Part shown: positions 1 through 8,597 of the stretch, one piece after another
How positions within the stretch are numbered: the stretch's first letter is position 1
Layout of the letters: every line of letters starts with the position of its first letter
Assembly: GCA_902627635.1 (NCBI GenBank)
Contig: CACOKA010000005.1
Location: forward strand, 1-50,251
Origin: an uncultured Candidatus Actinomarina sp.
Lineage (GTDB): Bacteria; Actinomycetota; Acidimicrobiia; Actinomarinales; Actinomarinaceae
Direction: 5' to 3'
DNA: 50,251 nucleotides
The notes under the pieces: model-generated
Told to the model about the DNA's origin: nothing
What the model saw: the letters and a program-made list of their open reading frames with translations, nothing else
Databases searched by the model: none
Translations under genes and position numbers: made by a program

Positions 1-1
1 G

Positions 2-634
2 ACTGATCGATTTAGATTTATTAGTGAGTATGCAAAAAAACAAGGTGCTCCAAAAGAATTCGTAGAGGATTTAAATTCAATTACAACCCCCTCTACAACA
101 GGCAAGCTTACTACACCTGATGTACTCTTGAAAGAAGGAAAAATACAAAATATAAGTAGAGATCTGGAAGTTATTTTTACTCCAGGACATGATATTTCAG
201 AAATATCTATTTATGACCCTTCAAGTAAAATTATCTTTTCTGGTGATCATATTCTTCCAAGAATTACACCATTTATTCCTATTCATGATGATGAAACAAG
301 CATGCTGAATCATTATGTCGACTCACTAAATAAAATCAAATCCTTTGAGCATACTAAAATTGCACCAGGTCATTTTGAAATGATAGATAATCCTCAAAAT
401 AGGGTTGAACAAATACTCCTCCATCATGAAAAGAGATCCGATAAAATAATGAATATTTTAAATGACGGTGAATTAACGGGATGGGAAGTCACAAAAAAAT
501 TATTTTCACGACCCTTAGATTCTATGAACCTTCGTTTAGCTTTTCAAGAAACAATGGCACACCTAAAATATATTGAGTCACAGGGGAAAATTAAACAAAA
601 AGTATCAAAAGTTAATACCTGGAAACTTATTTAA
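2..634 (+). CDS. MBL-fold metallo-hydrolase, 5' partial
   Basis: The reading frame is open from base 2, so the gene starts before the window; a TTG at 128 is internal. The visible part carries later metal-ligand motifs of the metallo-beta-lactamase fold: TPGHD, then FSGDH followed by ILPRITPFIP, then APGHF. The N-terminal HxHxDH motif would lie outside the window. After the fold, roughly the last 70 residues (from HHEKRSDKIMNIL) resemble the winged-helix domain found at the C-terminus of LACTB2-like hydrolases. It is probably a thioester or phosphodiester hydrolase, but the substrate cannot be told. The stop overlaps the convergent small gene by 8 bases. The acyl-CoA dehydrogenase beyond that gene fits a lipid or thioester role, which is inference only. 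Confidence 0.8.
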   Translation, partial: TDRFRFISEYAKKQGAPKEFVEDLNSITTPSTTGKLTTPDVLLKEGKIQNISRDLEVIFTPGHDISEISIYDPSSKIIFSGDHILPRITPFIPIHDDETSMLNHYVDSLNKIKSFEHTKIAPGHFEMIDNPQNRVEQILLHHEKRSDKIMNILNDGELTGWEVTKKLFSRPLDSMNLRLAFQETMAHLKYIESQGKIKQKVSKVNTWKLI

Positions 635-833
635 AAGGTTTAAAGCTTCGATTCTTTGCTTCATCCAATGAGTCTGGAGCAAAAGATTGTAGCTGATTAT
701 TTTTGACAAGTTCTTTTTCTTCTTCAAGTTGTTGTAGTTCTTTAAAATGCTCTGGGTTATCACAATCATAAACTTTCATATTTTTTCTATATCCTATGTA
801 TCTATAACTTTCGAACTTTGGAAGTCTTGGCAA
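627..833 (-). CDS. small conserved hypothetical protein (68 aa)
   Basis: This small soluble protein has no signal peptide or membrane segment. It begins MPRLPKFESYRYIG, has a DCDNPEHF segment, then a charged stretch, and ends QSFAPDSLDEAKNRSF. The pattern resembles short actinobacterial proteins I have seen but cannot name. The start is a TTG one base after the stop of the upstream acyl-CoA dehydrogenase, implying coupled translation; the alternative ATG at residue 19 would drop the most conserved-looking part. The 3' end overlaps the convergent hydrolase by 8 bases. No function is proposed. Confidence 0.55.
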   Translation of the reverse strand: MPRLPKFESYRYIGYRKNMKVYDCDNPEHFKELQQLEEEKELVKNNQLQSFAPDSLDEAKNRSFKPFK

Positions 834-834
834 T

Positions 835-1956
835 TTATAAACTTAAAAGTCTAGATACATCATTTCGAGCAGATTTGGCGGTCCCAAAAATTAATGAATC
901 AGATTTTGCTTTTTTAAAATAAAGGTGTGCAGGATGTTCCCAAGTGAACCCAATTCCACCATGAACTTGAATGTTATCACCTGATACCTTATTAAATACG
1001 TCAGAACAATAAGCCTTTGCCATTGAAGAACTCATTTCTAGTTCAATATCATCTTCTGAGTTAACTCTTACAGAACTGTATGCAATGGATTTTGCACTTT
1101 CGATTTGAAGAAGCATGTCTGCACACATGTGTTGTATTGCCTGAAATGAACCAATTGGTCTTCCAAATTGAATTCTCTCTTTTGCGTATTTAGTGGACAT
1201 GTCCAAACAAGCTTGTGCCCCACCAACTTGTTCCATTGCAAGAAAAGAAATAGATATATGTTTTACCCTATTCCATAAATTTTTATCTTCCTGAATGTCA
1301 AACATAAAGTTCTCTTTACCTACCTCGACATTCTCCAGTGTTAGCTCAGCCATAGGTCTTGTTTGATCTAAAGACGTAGTTTCTGAAATTGTTATTCCTG
1401 GATTATCTTTATCTACCATTATGAATTTAAATCCATCATTAGATTTGGCAAGAATAGCAAAATAATCAGAACTATCCCCAAACATTACATAACTTTTCTT
1501 TCCATTAAGTTTGTACCCAGTGTCATTACTTTCAGCTACAGTTGAAATATTTTCATCATTTATCTCATATCTGTCATTTTCATAAATACCAAAAGATCCA
1601 ATTTTTGAGCCTGATATTATTTCAGGAAGAATTTTATTTTTTAGATCAGTTGGAGAATGTAAAAGTAATTGTTTAAATACCACACCTGAACTAAAAATAG
1701 GAACTATTGGCATGTAATATCCAAATACCTCTGAAAGTATGGATGAGTCAACCTTTGAAAATCCTAGGCCTCCATCCTCTTCGGGAACATCCAAACCTAA
1801 CCAACCTTGTTCACTTATAAGCTGCCATAACTCGTCATCAATTCTTGTGTTATTGTCAACTTTTTGAATTAACTCAAGTAAATCAACTTTTTCTGATAGT
1901 AACTTTTGAGCATTTTCTTTTATTTCATTTTGAAGATCAGTAAGACTAAATTGCAT
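835..1956 (-). CDS. acyl-CoA dehydrogenase family protein (FadE-like)
   Basis: A 373-residue FAD-dependent acyl-CoA dehydrogenase, near the usual length of about 380. The N-terminal helical domain includes the GWLGLDVPEEDGGLGF segment. The middle beta domain is followed by the C-terminal helical domain with YAKERIQFGRPIGSFQAIQH and VHGGIGFTWEHPAHLYFKKA, all hallmarks of the family. It would oxidise an acyl-CoA to the trans-2-enoyl-CoA. Where medium-chain enzymes have the catalytic Glu in a YEGT motif, this protein reads LIFGTAKSAR, so the base must come from elsewhere or the protein is a non-catalytic partner subunit, as in some actinobacterial FadE pairs. It is followed after one base by the small gene at 627-833. 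Confidence 0.85.
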   Translation of the reverse strand: MQFSLTDLQNEIKENAQKLLSEKVDLLELIQKVDNNTRIDDELWQLISEQGWLGLDVPEEDGGLGFSKVDSSILSEVFGYYMPIVPIFSSGVVFKQLLLHSPTDLKNKILPEIISGSKIGSFGIYENDRYEINDENISTVAESNDTGYKLNGKKSYVMFGDSSDYFAILAKSNDGFKFIMVDKDNPGITISETTSLDQTRPMAELTLENVEVGKENFMFDIQEDKNLWNRVKHISISFLAMEQVGGAQACLDMSTKYAKERIQFGRPIGSFQAIQHMCADMLLQIESAKSIAYSSVRVNSEDDIELEMSSSMAKAYCSDVFNKVSGDNIQVHGGIGFTWEHPAHLYFKKAKSDSLIFGTAKSARNDVSRLLSL

Positions 1957-2031
1957 TCCTTTATTCTAATTTTGTTTTCAAATTTGACTAATGAAATGTC
2001 GTTTGTTTTTTTTCAGAATTAAGATAAGTAT

Positions 2032-2757
2032 GTGTTAAAAATTGAAAACTTACATGCATCAGTAGATTCAACGCCTATTCTAAATGGAGTTAATCTTGAG
2101 ATAAATCCCGGAGAAGTTCACGCAATAATGGGGCCTAATGGATCTGGAAAATCAACACTAGCTAATGTTTTAATGGGAAACCCTGTTTATCAAATAACTG
2201 ATGGAAAAATTGAATTCAACAAAGAGGATATAACTGAAGAACCAGTTGATAATCGTGCAAAAAGAGGCATGTTTCTAGCATTTCAATATCCTGAATCAAT
2301 TCCAGGAGTAACTATTGTCAATATGTTAAAAACTGCACTAACAAACATTGAAGAGACAGAATATACAACAGTTGAACTTAGATTAAAAGTTGCAGAAGCA
2401 ATGAAAGATCTTGGTCTTTCTCCCGATTTTGCAGATAGATACCTTAACGAAGGATTTTCTGGTGGAGAGAGAAAAAGAAATGAGATTCTCCAGCTTGCTG
2501 TCTTAAATCCAATGTTGGCAATATTAGATGAAACTGATTCAGGTCTTGATGTTGATGGTTTGAGAATTGTTGGTGAAGGAATAAGTAATTTAAAAAATGA
2601 TGAAAGAGGATACTTGGTTGTAACTCACTACCAAAGATTACTAGAGTATGTAAAACCAGATTATGTTCATGTTTTTGTAGATGGGAATATTGTTGAAACA
2701 GGTGGAAAAGAGTTGTCTGATAAACTTGAAAAAGAAGGATACGAATCTTACCTATGA
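2032..2757 (+). CDS. sufC: SufC, Fe-S cluster assembly ATPase (copy 1)
   Basis: SufC is the cytosolic ABC-type ATPase that works with SufB and SufD in Fe-S cluster assembly. The 241-residue protein has Walker A GPNGSGKST, signature FSGGERKRNEIL and Walker B AILDETDSGLDVD, the standard SufC set. It starts at GTG; an ATG two bases earlier (2030) is out of frame and stops at once. It overlaps sufS by ATGA, so sufC-sufS-sufE form one operon. It lacks adjacent sufB/sufD, which sit about 20 kb away with a second, more divergent sufC (20579-21280). This copy looks like the ordinary actinobacterial form (EGFSGGE, ETDSGLDVD). Confidence 0.95.
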   Translation: MLKIENLHASVDSTPILNGVNLEINPGEVHAIMGPNGSGKSTLANVLMGNPVYQITDGKIEFNKEDITEEPVDNRAKRGMFLAFQYPESIPGVTIVNMLKTALTNIEETEYTTVELRLKVAEAMKDLGLSPDFADRYLNEGFSGGERKRNEILQLAVLNPMLAILDETDSGLDVDGLRIVGEGISNLKNDERGYLVVTHYQRLLEYVKPDYVHVFVDGNIVETGGKELSDKLEKEGYESYL

Positions 2758-3977
2758 ATCAGTTCAGTAATTTAAAAGAAGATTTTCCAATATTTCAAAG
2801 AGATATAAATGGAAAAAAATTAACTTATCTTGACTCCGGTGCAACCTCTCAGAAACCAGATTCTGTAATTGAAAAAATGAATCAAGTATATAAATTTACT
2901 AATGCAAATGTTCATAGGGGTACATATGTATTATCTGCAGAGACTACTCAGGAATATGAAGACGTAAGGAATAAATGCAAGTCATTTTTGAATGCATCAG
3001 AATCAGATGAAATAATCTTTACAAAAGGAACAACGGAGGCATTAAATTTTTTAGCAAATGCAATAGCAAATAAGTTTATGACAAAGGGAGATGAGATTAT
3101 TCTTTCTGAAATTGAACACCACGCCAATATAATTCCATGGCAAATGGTTGCAGAGAAATTTGGTCTTAAAATTAATTATGTAAAAATTAACAAAGATTTC
3201 TCCCTAGATCTTGATGATTTGAAATCAAAACTATCTAAGAAAACTAAAGTTGTTTCAATCGTTGGGGAATCAAATTTATCAGGCATGCTTCCAGATATTA
3301 AAGAAATTAATGATATTGTAAAAAACAATTCTGAAGCTTTATTGATCATTGATGGTGCACAGCTTGTTCCACATAGAAAAGTAGATGTTAAAGAGTTGGG
3401 AATTGATTTTTTAGTATTTTCTGGACACAAAATGTTAGGACCAACTGGTATTGGGGTTGTATGGGGCAAAAAAGATTTATTAGATTCGCTTGATCCAGTT
3501 TATGGTGGTGGGGATATGATTGAAGAGGTTCATTATGATAGGGCAACATGGGCACCTGTCCCTCATAAATTTGAAGCAGGTACTCCACCCTATGTAGAGG
3601 CAATTGGTCTTGGTGCAGCAATTGATTATTTAGAAAATTTAGGTATGACTGAAGTTGAAAAACATTCAGATGAGTTAAGAGAATATGGACGTCAAACATT
3701 ACTAGATATTGATGGAGTGAATGTCATTCATTCACAACAAGAAATCGCTGGCTGTACGTTCGGTATGTATGTTGATGGTGTGCATGCATCTGATCTTTCT
3801 CTTATGCTTGATACTCATGGTGTAGCAGTAAGAGCTGGACATCATTGTGTTCAACCCTTTCATAGAAAGTTAGGTATTGATGCAACAATAAGATCAACCG
3901 CTTATATTTATAATGACAAAGAAGATATTGATACTTTAAAATCTGCTTTAGTCTCAAGTATTGAAATGTTGCGATAA
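2754..3977 (+). CDS. sufS: SufS cysteine desulfurase
   Basis: SufS is a pyridoxal-phosphate enzyme that takes sulfur from cysteine and passes it as a persulfide to SufE/SufB. At 407 residues it has normal length. The PLP lysine is K226 in FSGHKMLGPTG, and the persulfide cysteine is C365 in RAGHHCVQP, close to E. coli numbering (K226, C364). EHHANIIPW and TKGTTEALN are further group II desulfurase motifs. It overlaps sufC by four bases and is followed immediately, with no spacer, by sufE, so all three are probably translated from one message. Confidence 0.96.
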   Translation: MNQFSNLKEDFPIFQRDINGKKLTYLDSGATSQKPDSVIEKMNQVYKFTNANVHRGTYVLSAETTQEYEDVRNKCKSFLNASESDEIIFTKGTTEALNFLANAIANKFMTKGDEIILSEIEHHANIIPWQMVAEKFGLKINYVKINKDFSLDLDDLKSKLSKKTKVVSIVGESNLSGMLPDIKEINDIVKNNSEALLIIDGAQLVPHRKVDVKELGIDFLVFSGHKMLGPTGIGVVWGKKDLLDSLDPVYGGGDMIEEVHYDRATWAPVPHKFEAGTPPYVEAIGLGAAIDYLENLGMTEVEKHSDELREYGRQTLLDIDGVNVIHSQQEIAGCTFGMYVDGVHASDLSLMLDTHGVAVRAGHHCVQPFHRKLGIDATIRSTAYIYNDKEDIDTLKSALVSSIEMLR

Positions 3978-4391
3978 ATGTCAATTCGTGAAAAAGTTGA
4001 TGAATATAAACAAGTATTTGATATTTTTCCAAATGACCAAGAAAAATATCAATATCTTATTGAAAAAGCAAAAGAAAATGATTCTTTTCCAGTTGAATTA
4101 AGGCAGGACAATTTCAAAGTAAACGGTTGTCAAAGTCAAGTTTGGCTTGTACCTGAAGAAAAAGATGAAAAACTTTATTTCAATAGTGACTCTGATGCAC
4201 TTATATCAAAAGGCTTGGTGACCTTAATTGCATCGATATATTCAAATGAAAAAGCTGAAGATATTGTTTCATCAGAGATTGATTTAATGGAAGAATTTGA
4301 GTTAGGTGTAATTTTAAGTCCTGCTCGCAGAAATGGAGCTTACAGCATGCTTAAAACAATAAAAGAGTACGCTAAAAATCTAATTTCCTAA
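3978..4391 (+). CDS. sufE: SufE-like sulfur acceptor
   Basis: This 137-residue protein is the sulfur acceptor that stimulates SufS. The motif NGCQSQVWL places the active cysteine at residue 51, the same position as in E. coli SufE. This makes it a true SufE rather than the zinc-binding SufU found in many other actinobacteria. The start codon directly follows the sufS stop (TAA ATG). The C-terminal helices (ILSPARRNGAYSML) match the family. It ends four bases from the convergent phosphoribosyltransferase gene. Confidence 0.92.
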   Translation: MSIREKVDEYKQVFDIFPNDQEKYQYLIEKAKENDSFPVELRQDNFKVNGCQSQVWLVPEEKDEKLYFNSDSDALISKGLVTLIASIYSNEKAEDIVSSEIDLMEEFELGVILSPARRNGAYSMLKTIKEYAKNLIS

Positions 4392-4395
4392 ATTA

Positions 4396-4845
4396 TTATT
4401 TCCACCAAGATTCATGTGGAAAATCAACCCAGACATTTTCTGTATCTTTTGCCAAATCCCTAATGTAATAATGTGGCTCAAAATCACACTCATTATTCCA
4501 CCAAAGTGAAACAAATCTAACGTCACATTCATGATTTATATTTTCTTTAATATATTTAGAAAGCCTTTCAAAAGTTTCACCACTGTCACAAATGTCATCA
4601 ACAATCAAAACTTTTTCATCTTTAGACTTAGGTAAGTAGTTTTCCCAATGTGGGAAGTCTCTTGTTGATGCATGTACTGGTTTGAATGGAATATTTAATT
4701 TATGAGAAATCATAACTCCAGGTATTAATCCTCCACGACTTATTCCAACAATAACATCGGGAACAAAATCATCTTTTTCAATAAGTTCACAAATTTGGTT
4801 TGTATCTTTTAGTTGATCATCCCAAGAGTAAAAAAGTTTTTCCAT
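4396..4845 (-). CDS. Gpt-like (xanthine-guanine type) phosphoribosyltransferase
   Basis: A type I phosphoribosyltransferase of 149 residues. VLIVDDICDSGETF is the PRPP-binding loop, and VGISRGGLIPG is the N-terminal Rossmann motif shared with E. coli Gpt. The tail, with DFPHESWW, resembles the Gpt tail that stacks on the purine. It probably salvages guanine, xanthine or hypoxanthine to the nucleotide; base preference cannot be read from sequence. The next gene, in the opposite direction, is the binding protein of a nucleoside-type ABC transporter, which fits salvage. Confidence 0.8.
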   Translation of the reverse strand: MEKLFYSWDDQLKDTNQICELIEKDDFVPDVIVGISRGGLIPGVMISHKLNIPFKPVHASTRDFPHWENYLPKSKDEKVLIVDDICDSGETFERLSKYIKENINHECDVRFVSLWWNNECDFEPHYYIRDLAKDTENVWVDFPHESWWK

Positions 4846-4937
4846 AATTGTAAGTGCTTATTCTATCAAAAATTTAAATCATAAATCTTGTTTCTTCCAT
4901 AAAAAAATGATGTGTAAAAGAATAATGTACTGAAGCC

Positions 4938-4972
4938 AATGTCTATAATAAAAATTATGAAAAGGAGGTAAG
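4938..4972 (+). promoter_or_regulatory. promoter -10 and strong ribosome binding site of the BMP lipoprotein gene
   Basis: A perfect TATAAT lies at 4944-4949, and a strong Shine-Dalgarno AAAGGAGGT at 4961-4969 sits just before the ATG at 4974. No convincing -35 hexamer is seen at the usual distance. The predicted 5' leader is only about 18-20 bases. This is the strongest ribosome binding site noticed in the window, consistent with high expression of a binding protein. Confidence 0.6.
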
Positions 4973-4973
4973 G

Positions 4974-6002
4974 ATGCGCAAAAGTTGGGCAGTAGGCCTA
5001 ATTATTATCAGTATTCTTACTATGGCCTGCGGTGGAGCCGCAGACGTAGATGATTACAAAGCTGCTTTTGTTTATCTAGGATCCGCAAATGACGGAGGAT
5101 GGACACAGGCACATGACGAAGGTCGTCAATATCTTGTTGAGGAGACAGGAATAGAGACAGCTTTCACAGAGGATGTTCCCCCAGATGCAACTGAATTTAG
5201 AACAGTTGCGGAAGCGTATATTGAACAAGGCTACAATATTATCTTTGGAACAACTTTCGGTTATCTAGATATCATGGAGGAAATGGCATTGGAATATCCT
5301 GATGTAACATTCCTTCACTGTTCTGGATATAAATCTAATGACTCAAACTATACAAATTATTTTGGAAAGATTTATGAAGCAAGATATTTGTCAGGTTTAG
5401 CAGCAGGTTCACTTACTGAGTCAAACAAGATTGGTTATGTAGCTGCATTTCCAATTCCAGAAGTCATAAGAGGAATTAATGCTTTTGCAAATGGTGTAAA
5501 AGAAGTAAATCCTAATGCAACTGTTGAAGTTGTATGGACAAATACATGGTTTGGTCCTGAGGAAGAAACACAAGCTGCAAATGCACTCTTAGAAGCTGGG
5601 GCTGATGTTCTTACGCAACATCAAGATTCTGCATCTACAGGAATTGCTGCAGAGGCAGCTGGAGCTAAATGGATTGGTTACCACACAGGTTATGGTAAAG
5701 ATGCCGCTCCAAACGCATTTGTTACTGCGCCAGTATGGAACTGGGGTCCACTTTATACTGAAATGGTAAACGCAGTAATTAACGACGAATTCACAACAAC
5801 TCCATATTGGACAGGAATGTCTGGGAATGTTGTTGATTTATTTGAAGTATCAGATGACGTATCAAGTGATATTAAGACACTCATCGAAGATAGAAAACAA
5901 GAAATTATTGACGGAACTTTTGAAATTTTTGAAGGTTCAAGTGATGGTGACTTGTTGGGCATGAGTTACTTTGTTGACAACGTTGTAGGTACACTAGATT
6001 AA
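4974..6002 (+). CDS. BMP/PnrA-family nucleoside-binding lipoprotein
   Basis: This is the substrate-binding component of a BMP-type ABC importer, a family that binds purine and pyrimidine nucleosides. The signal peptide ends in LTMAC, a lipobox, so the mature protein is lipid-anchored outside the membrane. The motifs GSANDGGWTQAHDEGRQ, IIFGTTFGYLDIMEEMA, YFGKIYEARYLSGLAAG and IGYHTGYGKDAAPNAF are typical. Length is 342 residues, as expected. The gene has its own promoter and a strong RBS, and is followed at once by a hairpin terminator before the ATPase gene, which should give an excess of binding protein over transporter. Neighbouring purine PRTase and pyr genes support nucleosides as cargo (inference). 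Confidence 0.92.
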   Translation: MRKSWAVGLIIISILTMACGGAADVDDYKAAFVYLGSANDGGWTQAHDEGRQYLVEETGIETAFTEDVPPDATEFRTVAEAYIEQGYNIIFGTTFGYLDIMEEMALEYPDVTFLHCSGYKSNDSNYTNYFGKIYEARYLSGLAAGSLTESNKIGYVAAFPIPEVIRGINAFANGVKEVNPNATVEVVWTNTWFGPEEETQAANALLEAGADVLTQHQDSASTGIAAEAAGAKWIGYHTGYGKDAAPNAFVTAPVWNWGPLYTEMVNAVINDEFTTTPYWTGMSGNVVDLFEVSDDVSSDIKTLIEDRKQEIIDGTFEIFEGSSDGDLLGMSYFVDNVVGTLD

Positions 6003-6011
6003 ATGTTTATA

Positions 6012-6049
6012 TTACAGCACCTCTATTAAGAGGTGCTGTAATTTTTTTT
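6012..6049 (+). terminator. intercistronic rho-independent terminator (attenuator)
   Basis: A perfect 13-bp stem (arms 6012-6024 and 6029-6041, loop ATTA) is followed by eight T residues at 6042-6049. The ATG of the ATPase gene begins at the very next base, 6050. It should stop most transcripts after the binding-protein gene and let a minority read through. Confidence 0.88.
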
Positions 6050-7546
6050 ATGAATAATAAATTTTTAAAAACCAGAAATGTAACCAAAACGTTTGGAAAA
6101 TTAAAAGCTTTAGATGACGTAAACTTTAATCTATACCAAGGAAAAATTCATGGGTTACTTGGTGAAAATGGTGCTGGAAAATCTTCATTAATGAACATAT
6201 TATCTGGAATATACCAACCAGATAAAGGTTCAATTTATCTTGATGGTGAAAAACAAAAAATTTTAAATCCCGATTTTGCTTCCAAACTTGGTATTGGAAT
6301 GGTTCATCAAGAGTTTCGATTAATTGAAAGCTTTAGTATTAAAGACAATTTGACACTTTCCAAGTCAAATATTTACAAAAATGATTTCTTAAAATCTTTT
6401 AAAAAATACTCAGAAATATTTGCACTTAATGTAAATGAAAATGAAATAATTTCAAATTTATCAGTTGGTGAAAAACAAAAAATTGAAATAATGAAACTAA
6501 TTTTTAACGACAGCAGAATTATGCTACTTGATGAACCAACAGCTGTTCTCACTCCTCAGGAAACTTCTCAACTTAAAAACTCACTCGTAACTTTGGCACA
6601 AGAAGATATGAAAACGATTGTATTGATTACGCATAAATTAAAAGAGATCAAAGAATTTACTGAAATAGTATCAGTTTTGAAAAATGGGAAGATGGTTGCT
6701 AAAGATTTGCCAACGAAAGATGTGACAGATAATCAGCTTATTGAACTGATGATGGGTACGGTAAAAACATCTACTGTAAACAAAGATAATGAAGTTGGAA
6801 AAATTAAATTAAATGTTGAGAATATAAACTACACAGATTCTGTTAATAAAATAAAAAAACTTGAAGACATTAATTTCCAAATAAAGGCTGGAGAAATTTT
6901 AGGTTTAGCTGGGGTGTCTGGCAATGGTCAAGTAGAGCTTGCAAATATTATTTCAGGAATAGAGAGAGTATATGAAGGAAAAATAATTATTGATAATACA
7001 GATGTTTCAAGTAAAGGTGTGAGGTCCAGAAAGAAACTAAATTTATCTTATATCCCTGAAAATAGACTCGGGGTTGGCCTTGCACCTGGTGTATCTGTCA
7101 TAGATAATTCGATAGTTAAAGATTATTTTCATACAAAACTAGGTCCACATTTATCTAGAAACAAAACATCAAATTACCTTGAGAGTTTGGTCAAACAATT
7201 TTCAATAAAGGCACCTAATCCAAAAGCTGAAATTTCTACATTATCTGGAGGAAACATGCAAAAATTATTGATGGGTAGAGAATTAGTTGGTGATCCTGAT
7301 GTAATTATTGCCTCCCAACCAACAAGAGGTTTAGATGTAAATGCAGTTGATGCAATTCATAACTTATTGATTGATCAAAGAAATAAGGGTTCAGCAATTT
7401 TTTTAATTTCGGAAGATCTAGATGAATTATTTAAGTTATCTAACAGATTACTGGTTATCTTTGAAGGTAAAATTGTAAAATCTTTCAACACTGTAGATGC
7501 GGATATTAATGATGTTGGTTTGGCAATGGCGGGGGTTAATGAATAA
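6050..7546 (+). CDS. nucleoside ABC transporter, double ATP-binding protein
   Basis: This 498-residue protein contains two ABC ATPase domains, as in transporters of nucleosides and simple sugars. The first domain has Walker A GENGAGKSS, signature LSVGEKQKIEI and Walker B IMLLDEPTAVL. The second has the degenerate P-loop GVSGNGQVEL, lacking the GKS/T, then LSGGNMQKLLMGREL and an ASQPTRGLD segment. This asymmetry is normal for the family. It starts directly after the T-run of the terminator and has no ribosome binding site outside that hairpin, so expression depends on read-through. It overlaps the first permease by 8 bases. Confidence 0.92.
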   Translation: MNNKFLKTRNVTKTFGKLKALDDVNFNLYQGKIHGLLGENGAGKSSLMNILSGIYQPDKGSIYLDGEKQKILNPDFASKLGIGMVHQEFRLIESFSIKDNLTLSKSNIYKNDFLKSFKKYSEIFALNVNENEIISNLSVGEKQKIEIMKLIFNDSRIMLLDEPTAVLTPQETSQLKNSLVTLAQEDMKTIVLITHKLKEIKEFTEIVSVLKNGKMVAKDLPTKDVTDNQLIELMMGTVKTSTVNKDNEVGKIKLNVENINYTDSVNKIKKLEDINFQIKAGEILGLAGVSGNGQVELANIISGIERVYEGKIIIDNTDVSSKGVRSRKKLNLSYIPENRLGVGLAPGVSVIDNSIVKDYFHTKLGPHLSRNKTSNYLESLVKQFSIKAPNPKAEISTLSGGNMQKLLMGRELVGDPDVIIASQPTRGLDVNAVDAIHNLLIDQRNKGSAIFLISEDLDELFKLSNRLLVIFEGKIVKSFNTVDADINDVGLAMAGVNE

Positions 7547-8597
7547 ATATATTTTAACAAAGCGCCAAGTTGTAAATGAACTATCTACTTTTTACTCTTT
7601 TCTATTAGGTTTTTTAATTGCCCTGATGATTGGGTCAATCATTTTATTAATTCAGGATAAGAATCCATTTGATACTTTTTCGCTTATGTTTAAATTATCA
7701 ATTGGAAGTGTTAACAGTCTTAGTTCATCTTTAAATAAAGCTACACCTCTTATCCTCGCAGGTTTGGGAATAGCCATAATAAATACTGTAAAGCTTTGGA
7801 ACATTGGCGCAGAAGGCCAAATTTTTATGGGCGCAATTGCTGTAAATCTAATTTATATTAATTTTCAATTGACCAACTCAACTTCATTTATTTTTGTTCT
7901 TTTGGTTTCGGCATTTATCGGAGGTGCATTTTGTATATTAATTCCTGCTATTACAAAGGTACTATTTGGGGTTAATGAAATAATTACAACTTTACTGACA
8001 AACTATATTGTTATAGGTTTAACTATATATCTCGTAAACGGACCCTGGAAAGACCCTGGATCATTAAATTTTCCTGCTGCAGCTTATGTAGGAAAAGAAG
8101 TATATTTACCAACCATTTTTGGGAAATTAAGTTATGGGTTTTTAATTTGTATATTATTTACTGTTTTTGCACATTACCTTAAAAATAGTTCTGTTTTCGG
8201 CTACGAAATGAGAATTGCTGGTGGATCAGAAATGACCGCAATTTATGCAGGAATCAATGCTAAACAAAAAGCTTTTTTTGCAATGTTAATAGGTGGAGGG
8301 TTTGCAGGATTAGCTGGAGGAGTAGAATTATTAAGCCAGACCCATCGTGTTTCTACAGGTATATCACAGGGATTTGGATACACTGCCATAATTGTGGCCG
8401 CAATAACTGGGATGCGTCCAATTGGTATTTTTCTTGTTGGATCTCTGTTTGGAGCTTTATCTATTGGAGGTTCTGTAATTCAAACAATTGGTGTTAGCAC
8501 ATATATTGCTGATATAATTCAAGCCTCTACTCTATTTGGTGCATTAGTTATTCAGTTTTTTTTCAATTATAAATTAAAGAGAGCTGATGATGGTTGA
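7539..8597 (+). CDS. nucleoside ABC transporter permease 1
   Basis: An integral membrane permease of the branched-chain/nucleoside type, about 352 residues with many hydrophobic helices. The GAEGQIFMGA motif is diagnostic of the BMP-system permease, and NEIITTLLTNYI follows. The frame is open further upstream, but the ATG at 7539 (MNKYILTKRQ) is a better start; it overlaps the ATPase stop by 8 bases. Together with the next permease it forms the membrane channel of the importer. Confidence 0.9.
   Translation: MNKYILTKRQVVNELSTFYSFLLGFLIALMIGSIILLIQDKNPFDTFSLMFKLSIGSVNSLSSSLNKATPLILAGLGIAIINTVKLWNIGAEGQIFMGAIAVNLIYINFQLTNSTSFIFVLLVSAFIGGAFCILIPAITKVLFGVNEIITTLLTNYIVIGLTIYLVNGPWKDPGSLNFPAAAYVGKEVYLPTIFGKLSYGFLICILFTVFAHYLKNSSVFGYEMRIAGGSEMTAIYAGINAKQKAFFAMLIGGGFAGLAGGVELLSQTHRVSTGISQGFGYTAIIVAAITGMRPIGIFLVGSLFGALSIGGSVIQTIGVSTYIADIIQASTLFGALVIQFFFNYKLKRADDG

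Noticed and set aside
2030-2038. ATG at 2030 as the sufC start
   Set aside because: It is out of frame and reaches TAA after two codons; the GTG at 2032 opens the sufC frame.
3176-4032. Open frames on the minus strand across sufS and sufE
   Set aside because: They mirror sufS/sufE codons, overlap each other and have no ribosome site or recognisable domain.
6050-7546. Loss of the second Walker A as a sign of a broken ATPase
   Set aside because: A degenerate second P-loop (GxSGNGQ) is normal in this nucleoside/simple-sugar family.
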